Shown here: one piece after another, positions 33,173-42,280 of the stretch
Layout of the letters: each line of letters begins with the position of its first letter
Position numbering within the stretch: the stretch's first letter is position 1
Origin: Tetzosporium hominis
GTDB lineage: Bacteria; Bacillota; Bacilli; Bacillales_A; Planococcaceae
NCBI RefSeq assembly: GCF_002265435.1
Contig: NZ_NOKQ01000141.1
Location: 1-42,280 of the forward strand
DNA length: 42,280 nt
Reading direction: 5' to 3'
Notes under the pieces: model-generated
Database searches by the model: none
The model's input: only the letters and a program-made list of their open reading frames with translations
Told to the model about the DNA's origin: nothing
Position numbers and translations under genes: made by a program

Positions 33173-34525
33173 TTGGACCAACTTGAAGAACTATGGGGCC
33201 GTGTGTTGGCTGAAATGGAAAAGCAAGTCTCAAAGCCAAGTTTTGAAACGTGGCTGAAATCTACCAAGCTACTTTCTTATAAGCAGGATACGCTGACCAT
33301 TGCAGCACCCAACTCATTCGCTCGGGACTGGTTAGAAAACCACTATGTCCATCAGATTGCCGCTATTTTGCACGATCTTACAGGAAAAGAAGCGATGATC
33401 TCATTTATCGTTCCTAAAGATCAGAACTTAGAAGATTACGATATTCCCGCACCAAAACCAATGGTCTCGCAGGACGACCAGCCCGACTTTTCACCGGGTA
33501 TGCTGAATTCCAAATACACCTTTGACACCTTCGTCATCGGCTCTGGAAACCGTTTTGCTCACGCCGCTTCACTAGCTGTAGCAGAAGCACCTGCAAAAGC
33601 TTATAACCCGCTCTTTATTTACGGGGGAGTAGGACTTGGAAAGACCCACTTGATGCATGCGATTGGTCATTATGTACAAGAACACAATCCGAACGCTAAA
33701 GTGGTGTATTTGTCGTCTGAAAAATTCACGAATGAGTTCATTAACTCAATTCGTGACAATAAGACGGTGCATTTCCGCAACAAATACCGCAATGTAGATG
33801 TGCTGCTAATAGATGATATTCAGTTCCTCGCTGGAAAAGAATCGACGCAAGAAGAATTTTTCCATACATTCAATGCATTGCACGAAGAATCTAAGCAGAT
33901 CATCATCTCCAGTGACCGTCCGCCTAAAGAGATCCCGACGCTTGAGGACCGCTTGCGTTCTCGTTTTGAATGGGGCTTGATTACGGATATCTCACCACCA
34001 GATTTGGAGACACGGATTGCCATCTTACGTAAGAAAGCCCGTGCAGACGGCCTGGATATCAGCAATGAAGTGATGGTCTACATCGCTAATCAGATCGATT
34101 CCAACATCCGTGAGTTAGAAGGCGCGTTGATTCGCGTCGTCGCGTATTCGTCTTTGATCAACCGCGACATTAATGTGGATTTGGCAGCTGAAGCGTTAAA
34201 AGATATCATGCCAAACAACCGCTCTCGCGCTATCACGATTTTAGATATTCAAAAAGTGGTCGGGGAGCATTATCATGTGCGTCTTGAAGACTTTTCAGCT
34301 AAGAAACGTACGAAATCGATTGCCTACCCACGCCAGATTGCGATGTATCTGTCTCGTGAATTGACGGATTTCTCGCTACCTAAAATTGGGGAAGAGTTTG
34401 GAGGGCGAGATCACACGACTGTGATTCATGCGACGGAAAAAATCTCGACGCTGCTTAAAACAGATGAGACATTGAAGAATGAAATCAAACAGATTAAAAG
34501 TCTGCTAGGCCGCTCGTCTGGATAA
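33173..34525 (+). CDS. dnaA: DnaA chromosomal replication initiator
   Basis: 450 residues from a TTG start at 33173 with AAAGGAG eight bases upstream; no ATG alternative fits. Domain I (1–80) binds partners, and a short linker follows. AAA+ domain III has Walker A GGVGLGKT (151–158), Walker B LLIDDIQF and sensor motifs. Domain IV at the C-terminus has the DnaA signature [11 protein letters not shown] that reads DnaA boxes. It opens oriC and loads helicase with its partners. DnaA boxes lie on both sides of the gene. It heads the dnaA-dnaN cluster. Confidence 0.99.
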   Translation: MDQLEELWGRVLAEMEKQVSKPSFETWLKSTKLLSYKQDTLTIAAPNSFARDWLENHYVHQIAAILHDLTGKEAMISFIVPKDQNLEDYDIPAPKPMVSQDDQPDFSPGMLNSKYTFDTFVIGSGNRFAHAASLAVAEAPAKAYNPLFIYGGVGLGKTHLMHAIGHYVQEHNPNAKVVYLSSEKFTNEFINSIRDNKTVHFRNKYRNVDVLLIDDIQFLAGKESTQEEFFHTFNALHEESKQIIISSDRPPKEIPTLEDRLRSRFEWGLITDISPPDLETRIAILRKKARADGLDISNEVMVYIANQIDSNIRELEGALIRVVAYSSLINRDINVDLAAEALKDIMPNNRSRAITILDIQKVVGEHYHVRLEDFSAKKRTKSIAYPRQIAMYLSRELTDFSLPKIGEEFGGRDHTTVIHATEKISTLLKTDETLKNEIKQIKSLLGRSSG

Positions 34526-34693
34526 TGTGGATAACTCTAGTAGTTTACCTGTAGTTTATAAACACGTTGTGCACATGTGGATAACCTTTATTCTCTAAGG
34601 AAAAATGCACTTATACACATATTCACAGTGCCTATTACTATTGCTGTTATTCTTTAATAAAAATAAATATGTATATAAGGAGCTGATTTCAGC
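34526..34693. other. oriC: oriC part 2: dnaA–dnaN intergenic region with unwinding element
   Basis: DnaA boxes at 34526–34534 and 34576–34584 (both minus, TGTGGATAA), 34611–34619 (TTATACACA) and one-mismatch copies at 34557–34565 and 34619–34627. An AT-rich stretch (about 34642–34678, TTTAATAAAAATAAAT) follows and is the likely unwinding element. The first box begins at the base after the dnaA stop codon. A TAGTAG stretch beside it could be DnaA-trio-like, but this is uncertain. Confidence 0.92.
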
Positions 34694-35830
34694 GTGAAAT
34701 TTGAAGTAATGCGAGATCGCTTACTCGAGGCATTGAATGATGTCATGAAAGCAGTAAGTTCAAAAACCACTGTCGCTATTTTGACAGGGATTAAGATCGA
34801 AGCTAAAAAAGAGGGAATCTACTTAACAGGTAGTGACGCAGATATTACGATTCAAACATTCATTCCAGTAGAAGAAGACGGAGAACAAATCGTTCAGCTT
34901 ACACAAACGGGTTCTATCGTATTGCAAGCCCGCTTCTTTAACGAAATCGTCCGCAAGCTTCCTACAAACGATGTTCTGATTGAAGTGAAAAACGGTTATC
35001 AGACAGATGTGCGTTCTGGAAAATCAGAGTTCCACTTGATCGGCCAAGATGCGAATGACTATCCACTGCTTCCTCAAATGGAAGAAGATCAGTCATTCAC
35101 GATGCCGGCAGAACTTGTGAAATCAATCATTCGTGAAACTGTATTCGCTGTATCGACTTCAGAAAGCCGTCCTGTTCTAACAGGCGTCAACTGGCAGATC
35201 CGTGATGGCGAATTGATGTGTGTTGCTACAGACAGCCACCGACTTGCTCGTCGTTCAACGAAGCTTGAGCATGCTCCGGCAGAAGAATACAATGCAGTCA
35301 TTCCAGGAAAGAGCTTGAACGAGCTCAACAAAATCCTTGAAGACAACTCAGAGCCTGTTGAAATCGTCCTAACGCCTCAGCAGATCTTGTTTAAAGCAGG
35401 AAACGTGTTGTTCTATTCTCGCTTACTAGAAGGGAACTACCCGGATACAAGTCGTCTGATTCCTTCTGAACATAAGACATTGGTTGTCGTAAATGGCCGT
35501 GCGCTTCACCAAGCGATTGACCGCGCATCTTTACTTGCACGCGAAGAACGCAACAATGTCGTTCGTTTTACAACACAAGGACAAAGTGCAGTCGAAATCT
35601 CTTCAAACTCTCCTGAAATCGGGAAAGTTGAAGAGCAGGTACTAGCGGAACAGATTGAAGGCGAAGAGCTTGTGATCTCGTTCAGTGCGAAATACATGAT
35701 GGACGCTTTAAAAGCCATTGAAGGCCATGACGTCCAGATCCAGTTCACAGGCGTGATGCGCCCGTTCATTTTAAAATCGGTTCACGATGACGCGATTCTT
35801 CAGCTGATTCTTCCGGTTCGTACGTATTAA
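34694..35830 (+). CDS. dnaN: DNA polymerase III beta clamp
   Basis: 378 residues, standard length, GTG start with AAGGAG upstream. Three topologically similar clamp domains (about 1–125, 128–250 and 255–378); the SESRPVLTGV stretch opens the second domain, and the C-terminal FILKSVHDD…ILPVR segment forms part of the partner-binding pocket. As a dimer it encircles DNA and tethers the polymerase. A terminator follows the gene. Confidence 0.99.
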   Translation: MKFEVMRDRLLEALNDVMKAVSSKTTVAILTGIKIEAKKEGIYLTGSDADITIQTFIPVEEDGEQIVQLTQTGSIVLQARFFNEIVRKLPTNDVLIEVKNGYQTDVRSGKSEFHLIGQDANDYPLLPQMEEDQSFTMPAELVKSIIRETVFAVSTSESRPVLTGVNWQIRDGELMCVATDSHRLARRSTKLEHAPAEEYNAVIPGKSLNELNKILEDNSEPVEIVLTPQQILFKAGNVLFYSRLLEGNYPDTSRLIPSEHKTLVVVNGRALHQAIDRASLLAREERNNVVRFTTQGQSAVEISSNSPEIGKVEEQVLAEQIEGEELVISFSAKYMMDALKAIEGHDVQIQFTGVMRPFILKSVHDDAILQLILPVRTY

Positions 35831-35835
35831 TCTCT

Positions 35836-35866
35836 AAGGAGTCGCTCAGTGTAGCGACTCCTTTTA
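35836..35866 (+). terminator. Intrinsic terminator after dnaN
   Basis: Perfect 11-bp stem AAGGAGTCGCT (35836–35846) with AGCGACTCCTT (35853–35863), 6-base loop, short T-run. It lies 6 bases after the dnaN stop and separates dnaA-dnaN from the yaaA-recF-gyrB group. Confidence 0.85.
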
Positions 35867-35931
35867 CTTATGTACAAATATAGGGTAAAATGGAGTGATA
35901 ATGACTTTTAGAAAGAGTAGGTATTCAACCG

Positions 35932-36153
35932 ATGAATGAAATACGATTTGATTCAGAATACATCACACTCGGCCAACTGCTGAAAATGGTTGGTGCGATA
36001 GACTCTGGCGGGATGGCAAGACCGTTTCTTCAGATGAACACGGTGTTTGTCAATGGAGAAGCAGAAGAGCGCAGAGGGAAAAAACTGCGTACAGGGGATG
36101 TCGTACTGATTCCGCAGCATGGAAAGTTTAAACTGATCGGACCTGAGGCGTAA
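35932..36153 (+). CDS. yaaA: YaaA-type S4-domain RNA-binding protein
   Basis: 73 residues with a single S4 domain: [19 protein letters not shown], then [21 protein letters not shown]. The family is a small RNA-binding protein always beside recF in Bacillales (YlmH/RbgA-like ribosome-associated roles have been proposed for S4 proteins; I do not assign one). The recF ATG begins one base after this stop codon, so translation is coupled. Confidence 0.95.
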   Translation: MNEIRFDSEYITLGQLLKMVGAIDSGGMARPFLQMNTVFVNGEAEERRGKKLRTGDVVLIPQHGKFKLIGPEA

Positions 36154-36154
36154 G

Positions 36155-37282
36155 ATGCATATAGAGACATTGAGGCTTAGCAATTATCGAAATTACGAAG
36201 CAGCATCTGCTGAATTTTCCAAGAATGTGAATGTTTTTCTTGGCGAAAACGCACAAGGCAAAACTAACATCATGGAAGCCATCTATGTACTCGCCATGGC
36301 AAAGTCCCACCGGACGTCCAATGATAAAGAATTGATACGCTGGGACGCGGAATATGGTAAAATAAAAGGTGATGTTCATAAAAAATATGGGTCTATCCCA
36401 TTTGAATTGACCATCTCTCAAAAGGGCAAAAAAGCAAAGGTCAATCATCTCGAGCAATCACGTCTCAGTGATTACATCGGCCAGATGAATGTGGTCATGT
36501 TTGCGCCCGAAGATCTGAATTTAGTAAAAGGCAGCCCGCAGGTGAGAAGACGGTTTTTAGATATGGAAATCGGCCAGATATCACCTGTCTATTTGCATGA
36601 CCTTTTGCAATTTCAGAAGATTTTAAAACAACGCAACCATATACTCAAACAGAACCAAGGGAAACCTTCGCTCGATGATGTGATGTTTGCGATTTATACA
36701 GAACAATATGTAGAGGCAGCTGTCAAAGTCATCGCCAAGCGTATGCAGTTCATTGAGTTGTTGCAGTCCTGGGCAGAGACCATTCATCATGGTATTTCCC
36801 GAGGACTGGAGAAGCTAAACATCCGTTACCACTGTACAGCCGGAATTTATTTCGAGACAACAGTAGACGAATGGAAGCAGCAACTGACAGACAAGCTGGA
36901 GAAATCCCAGCGTACAGAATTGCAGCGCGGGACCACGTTATACGGACCGCACCGAGACGATCTGCAGTTCTTCGTTAATGATTATGATGTCCAGACATAC
37001 GGCTCTCAAGGGCAGCAACGAACTACAGCGTTGTCACTGAAATTGGCAGAGATTGAACTGATCCATCAAGAAGTCGGCGAACCGCCGATCTTGCTTCTCG
37101 ATGATGTGTTGTCTGAACTGGATGATTACCGTCAGACGCATCTGCTGAATACGATACAAGATAAAGTGCAGACGTTCGTCACTACTACCACAGTGGATGG
37201 ACTGACACACGACGTTGTTACACAAGCCAAATTGTTTCATGTGGAACATGGAACAATTCAAGAAAAATCCCATGTGGAATAG
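36155..37282 (+). CDS. recF: RecF DNA-repair ATPase
   Basis: 375 residues. Walker [10 protein letters not shown] (30–38), the ABC signature [13 protein letters not shown] and Walker [12 protein letters not shown] match RecF, an SMC-like ATPase that helps load RecA at single-strand gaps. The coding sequence begins one base after yaaA. The last part carries a one-mismatch parS site (37233–37248). gyrB follows after 31 bases. Confidence 0.98.
   Translation: MHIETLRLSNYRNYEAASAEFSKNVNVFLGENAQGKTNIMEAIYVLAMAKSHRTSNDKELIRWDAEYGKIKGDVHKKYGSIPFELTISQKGKKAKVNHLEQSRLSDYIGQMNVVMFAPEDLNLVKGSPQVRRRFLDMEIGQISPVYLHDLLQFQKILKQRNHILKQNQGKPSLDDVMFAIYTEQYVEAAVKVIAKRMQFIELLQSWAETIHHGISRGLEKLNIRYHCTAGIYFETTVDEWKQQLTDKLEKSQRTELQRGTTLYGPHRDDLQFFVNDYDVQTYGSQGQQRTTALSLKLAEIELIHQEVGEPPILLLDDVLSELDDYRQTHLLNTIQDKVQTFVTTTTVDGLTHDVVTQAKLFHVEHGTIQEKSHVE
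37233..37248. other. parS: Degenerate parS site in the recF 3' end
   Basis: TGTTTCATGTGGAACA differs from the two perfect copies in this window at one central base (CACGTG becomes CATGTG), so binding is probably weaker. It lies inside recF, on the other side of oriC from the perfect sites. Confidence 0.6.
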
Positions 37283-37304
37283 ATGTGCCAAACAGAAAGA
37301 GTAG

Positions 37305-39242
<1,938 letters not shown>

Positions 39243-39252
39243 TGACACGTTC

Positions 39253-39283
39253 CACATCTCGTCAGTCGTTTTGGCGGGATGTG
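39253..39283 (+). terminator. Hairpin between gyrB and gyrA (possible attenuator)
   Basis: An 11-bp stem with two G·U pairs (39253–39263 with 39273–39283) and a 9-base loop. The tail is only modestly T-rich, so this is at most a partial terminator or an mRNA end-stabilising structure. Confidence 0.35.
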
Positions 39284-39324
39284 TGATTTCGTTTAGGTGA
39301 AGAAAGAATGGGAGGTCAACCAGC

Positions 39325-41841
39325 ATGTCGGAAGTACCGAATAAAGGCGTAAAAGGAATTAATATCAGTAATGAGATGAAGACTTCATTCCTGGATTATG
39401 CCATGAGTGTTATTGTCTCGCGAGCGTTACCGGATGTACGAGACGGATTAAAACCGGTTCATCGCCGAATTCTATACGGAATGCAAGAACTCGGGAATAC
39501 ACCGGATAAATCGTATAAAAAGTCAGCGCGTATCGTCGGTGACGTAATGGGGAAATACCACCCACACGGCGACTCCTCTATTTACGATGCGATGGTACGT
39601 ATGGCTCAAGATTTCAGCTACCGCTACATGTTAGTAGACGGTCACGGAAACTTTGGTTCCATTGACGGGGACGGAGCAGCGGCGATGCGTTACACAGAAT
39701 CCCGTATGTCCAAAATTGCGATGGAAATGCTGCGCGACATCAATAAAGATACGATTGATTACAAAGACAACTACGATGGCCAAGAGAAAGAGCCGGCTGT
39801 CTTACCGAGCCGTTACCCTAACTTACTTGTAAACGGAGCTTCAGGTATCGCAGTTGGGATGGCAACGAACATTCCATCACACAACTTAGGCGAAGTCATC
39901 GACGGCGTTTTAGCGCTTGCTGAAAACCCGGCGATCACAATCGACGAGTTGATGGAATACATCCCAGGGCCAGATTTCCCGACAGGCGGTATCATTTTAG
40001 GACGAAGCGGCATTCGCCGTGCTTATGAGACGGGTCGCGGCTCTATCATCACACGTGCTAAAGTTGAGTTTGAAGAAAAAGCGAGTGGCAAACAAGTCAT
40101 CATCGTTAAAGAGATCCCGTATCAGGTCAACAAAGCGCGCTTGATTGAAAAGATTGCAGAGCTTGTGCGTGATAAAAAGATCGACGGCATCACCCACTTA
40201 GCGGATGAATCAGACCGCGACGGTATGCGTATCGTTATCGAGTTACGTAAAGACGCCAACACACACGTCTTACTTAATAACCTATACAAACAGACCCAAC
40301 TCCAAACAAGCTTTGGTGTGAACATGTTGGCACTTGTCGACAACCAACCAAAGGTCTTGAACTTGAAGGAAGCTCTGTATCACTATTTAGAACACCAAAA
40401 AGTAGTCATCCGTCGCCGTACCCAGTTCGATTTGAACAAGGCGAAGGACCGTGCGCACATCTTAGAAGGTCTTCGAATCGCTCTGGACCATATCGACGAA
40501 ATCATTGCTCTTATTCGTGCTTCTCAAACAGGAGACGAAGCAAAGCGTGGCTTGATGGAGAAATTCGAGCTGTCTGAGCGTCAAGCACAGGCTATTCTTG
40601 ACATGCGTCTGCAACGTCTAACAGGACTTGAGCGTGACAAAATCGAAGAAGAGTACAATGCGTTGCTTGAATTGATCAAAGAACTAACGTTCATTCTAGA
40701 AAATGATTATCGTGTCATTGAAATCATTCGTGAAGAGCTGACAGAGATCCGTGACAAGTTCTCGGATGCACGTCGCACAGAAATCATGGCAGGCGGAGCA
40801 GAAATCATGGAAGACGAAGATCTGATTCCAGAAGAAAACTCTGTACTGACACTAACGAACAAAGGCTACATCAAACGTTTGCCGGTCAACACGTACCGCA
40901 GCCAGCGTCGTGGTGGTCGAGGCGTCCAAGGAATGGGTACGAACGAAGATGACTTCGTAGAACATCTACTCAATACGTCGACACATGATACGATCTTGTT
41001 CTTTACGAACAAAGGGAAAGTGTACCGTGCTCGTGGATTTGAGATTCCTGAATACGGCCGTACGGCAAAAGGGTTGCCACTCGTCAACCTATTGAATATC
41101 GAACGTGATGAGCAGGTCACTGCCATGATTCCGATGTCTTCATTCGAAGAAACGGAATACTTCATCTTCACGACTCGTGATGGAGTGACAAAACGAACGC
41201 CAGTGACGGCATTTGCTAACATCCGTACAAACGGTTTGATTGCTGTATCTCTTCGTGAAGAAGATGAACTGATGGCTGTTCGTCGTACAAATGGCGAGAA
41301 AGATATCATCATCGGAACGCACCAAGGACGTTCTATTCGTTTCAAAGAGACGGATATCCGTTCAATGGGACGGACTGCAGCCGGTGTTCGCGGAATCAAA
41401 TTACGCGAAAACGATTATGTCGTCGGCATGGAAATCCTTGAAGACGATCAAGAAGTATTGGTTGTTACAGAGAACGGGTACGGAAAACGTACTCCAGCCT
41501 CTGAGTACCGCTTGCAGTCTCGTGGCGGCTACGGTATCAAGACGTGTCAGATCACTGAGAAGAACGGAAACTTAAGTGCTCTGAAAACTGTAGACGGTAC
41601 AGAAGACTTGATGTTGATCACGCTTCAAGGAATGCTGATCCGTATGGCTGTCGAAGACATCTCTACTACTGGACGTTCTACACAAGGTGTCCGTCTGATG
41701 CGCTTAAGTGATGAGGAAAAAATCGCGACTGTTGCGAAAGTAGATAAAGGTGAAGAAGAGCTGGAGTTAGAAGAAGAAGGTTTTCCAACACTGGATGAGT
41801 CGGATACTTCAGATGATACTTCTACTATAGAAGAAGAATAA
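39325..41841 (+). CDS. gyrA: DNA gyrase subunit A
   Basis: 838 residues. The catalytic tyrosine is Tyr123 (AAAMRYTE). The quinolone-resistance-determining region is [12 protein letters not shown] with Ser84 and Asp88, the forms associated with susceptibility. The C-terminal domain (about 505–820) has six GyrA beta-propeller blades, including the GyrA box QRRGGRG. The extreme C-terminus is highly acidic ([20 protein letters not shown]…), as in many Bacilli. It cuts and rejoins DNA with GyrB. GGGAGG precedes ATG 39325. Confidence 0.99.
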   Translation: MSEVPNKGVKGINISNEMKTSFLDYAMSVIVSRALPDVRDGLKPVHRRILYGMQELGNTPDKSYKKSARIVGDVMGKYHPHGDSSIYDAMVRMAQDFSYRYMLVDGHGNFGSIDGDGAAAMRYTESRMSKIAMEMLRDINKDTIDYKDNYDGQEKEPAVLPSRYPNLLVNGASGIAVGMATNIPSHNLGEVIDGVLALAENPAITIDELMEYIPGPDFPTGGIILGRSGIRRAYETGRGSIITRAKVEFEEKASGKQVIIVKEIPYQVNKARLIEKIAELVRDKKIDGITHLADESDRDGMRIVIELRKDANTHVLLNNLYKQTQLQTSFGVNMLALVDNQPKVLNLKEALYHYLEHQKVVIRRRTQFDLNKAKDRAHILEGLRIALDHIDEIIALIRASQTGDEAKRGLMEKFELSERQAQAILDMRLQRLTGLERDKIEEEYNALLELIKELTFILENDYRVIEIIREELTEIRDKFSDARRTEIMAGGAEIMEDEDLIPEENSVLTLTNKGYIKRLPVNTYRSQRRGGRGVQGMGTNEDDFVEHLLNTSTHDTILFFTNKGKVYRARGFEIPEYGRTAKGLPLVNLLNIERDEQVTAMIPMSSFEETEYFIFTTRDGVTKRTPVTAFANIRTNGLIAVSLREEDELMAVRRTNGEKDIIIGTHQGRSIRFKETDIRSMGRTAAGVRGIKLRENDYVVGMEILEDDQEVLVVTENGYGKRTPASEYRLQSRGGYGIKTCQITEKNGNLSALKTVDGTEDLMLITLQGMLIRMAVEDISTTGRSTQGVRLMRLSDEEKIATVAKVDKGEEELELEEEGFPTLDESDTSDDTSTIEEE

Positions 41842-41853
41842 GAACCACCTTTT

Positions 41854-41896
41854 ATAAAACGCACTTATGGTTTCATAAGTGCGTTTTATTTTTTTA
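41854..41896 (+). terminator. Strong intrinsic terminator of gyrA
   Basis: Perfect 16-bp stem (41854–41869 with 41874–41889), 4-base loop and an eight-T tract. It insulates gyrB-gyrA from the rRNA promoters that follow. Confidence 0.95.
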
Positions 41897-41907
41897 GTAA
41901 AATAATG

Positions 41908-41936
41908 TTGACCTTTTCCTTTATAGCTGTTATGAT
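41908..41936 (+). promoter_or_regulatory. rRNA promoter P1
   Basis: TTGACC (41908–41913) and TATGAT (41931–41936), 17-base spacer. Confidence 0.88.
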
Positions 41937-41978
41937 AAGTAGGTCGCTAAGGCAGCACAGCAAAAACATAATAAAGTG

Positions 41979-42007
41979 TTGACAACGTTTTGATAAGTTG
42001 CTATACT
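41979..42007 (+). promoter_or_regulatory. rRNA promoter P2
   Basis: TTGACA (41979–41984) and TATACT (42002–42007), 17-base spacer, 71 bases downstream of P1. Tandem promoters are typical of Bacillus rrn operons. The leader from here to the 16S start contains a GCGTCAC / GTGACGC stem (about 42079–42115), probably part of the rRNA processing stem or antitermination region. Confidence 0.92.
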
Positions 42008-42216
42008 TTAAAAGTTGTCTCAAGACGACATATGAACATTGAACATTGAAAACTGAACATGCAAGACGTCAAGATAGAGCGTCACCGCCCCGACCCCCGT
42101 TGGGTGTGCGTGACGCAAACAGAACCAAACTACTTCCTATAAACGGTCGTAGTGGACGTTCAAAAATGGACATCATTATGATGCCAGCAACAAAATGAGC
42201 TTCTATTAAGTTCTCT

Positions 42217-42280
42217 TTTATGGAGAGTTTGATCCTGGCTCAGGACGAACGCTGGCGGCGTGCCTAATACATGCAAGTCG
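42217..42280 (+). rRNA. rrs: 16S ribosomal RNA, 5' end (partial)
   Basis: GGAGAGTTTGATCCTGGCTC near the start and the following ACGAACGCTGGCGGCGTGCC and TACATGCAAGTCG are universal 16S sequence. The mature 5' end is set at about 42217 by analogy with Bacillus; a few bases of error are possible. The gene runs off the window. Confidence 0.97.

Noticed and set aside
40866-41399. 177-codon frame antisense to gyrA
   Set aside because: A shadow of the gyrA C-terminal domain; product resembles no protein.

Overview
The window is about 42.3 kb around the chromosomal replication origin of a low-to-moderate-GC Gram-positive bacterium of the order Bacillales. The gene order rlmH–CxxH/CxxC protein–htrA–walJIHKR … rpsR-ssb-rpsF–ychF … parB-parA–noc–rsmG–mnmG–mnmE–jag–yidC–rnpA–rpmH–(oriC)–dnaA–dnaN–yaaA–recF–gyrB–gyrA–rrn is the classic Bacillus-type origin neighbourhood. 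Sequence feel and the LysM/G5/M23 gene between walR and purA suggest the Planococcaceae (Planococcus/Sporosarcina/Chryseomicrobium-like); this family placement is inference. A yyaC gene points to spore-forming ancestry.

Layout. 1–653 is the end of an ISL3-type insertion sequence, followed by an AT-rich orphan gene (738–1319). From 1389 to 32641 nearly every gene is on the minus strand, reading away from oriC: rlmH, htrA, the WalRK two-component operon with its regulators, a cell-wall peptidase, purA, dnaB helicase, rplI-gdpP-yybS, rpsF-ssb-rpsR, ychF, a DUF951 gene, mscS, a DUF554 gene, parAB, noc, rsmG, mnmG, mnmE, jag, yidC, rnpA and rpmH. yyaC is the one conserved gene running head-on to replication. 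oriC is bipartite: DnaA-box arrays lie upstream of dnaA (32766–33085) and between dnaA and dnaN (34526–34627). To the right dnaA, dnaN, yaaA, recF, gyrB and gyrA read on the plus strand, followed by a strong terminator, tandem rRNA promoters and the start of a 16S rRNA gene.

Chromosome-organisation sites accompany their binding proteins: two perfect parS sites (in parB and between noc and rsmG), a one-mismatch parS in the recF 3' end, a perfect Noc-binding palindrome upstream of walR, and a second DnaA-box cluster around rlmH–htrA more than 30 kb from oriC.

The least explained item is an 80-nt hairpin repeat present twice with no length change (9302–9381 plus; 32370–32449 minus). Its sequence differences fall largely in the stem and keep pairing through compensatory changes and G·U wobbles, which indicates selection on a folded RNA (or single-stranded DNA) of one strand. 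One copy, with associated ~30-nt modules and a terminator, separates the normally adjacent rpmH and rnpA genes. Other points worth following are a foldback hairpin that buries the transposase ribosome-binding site, a second structured repeat at 19479–19626, and CssR-like tandem octamers at the htrA promoter.
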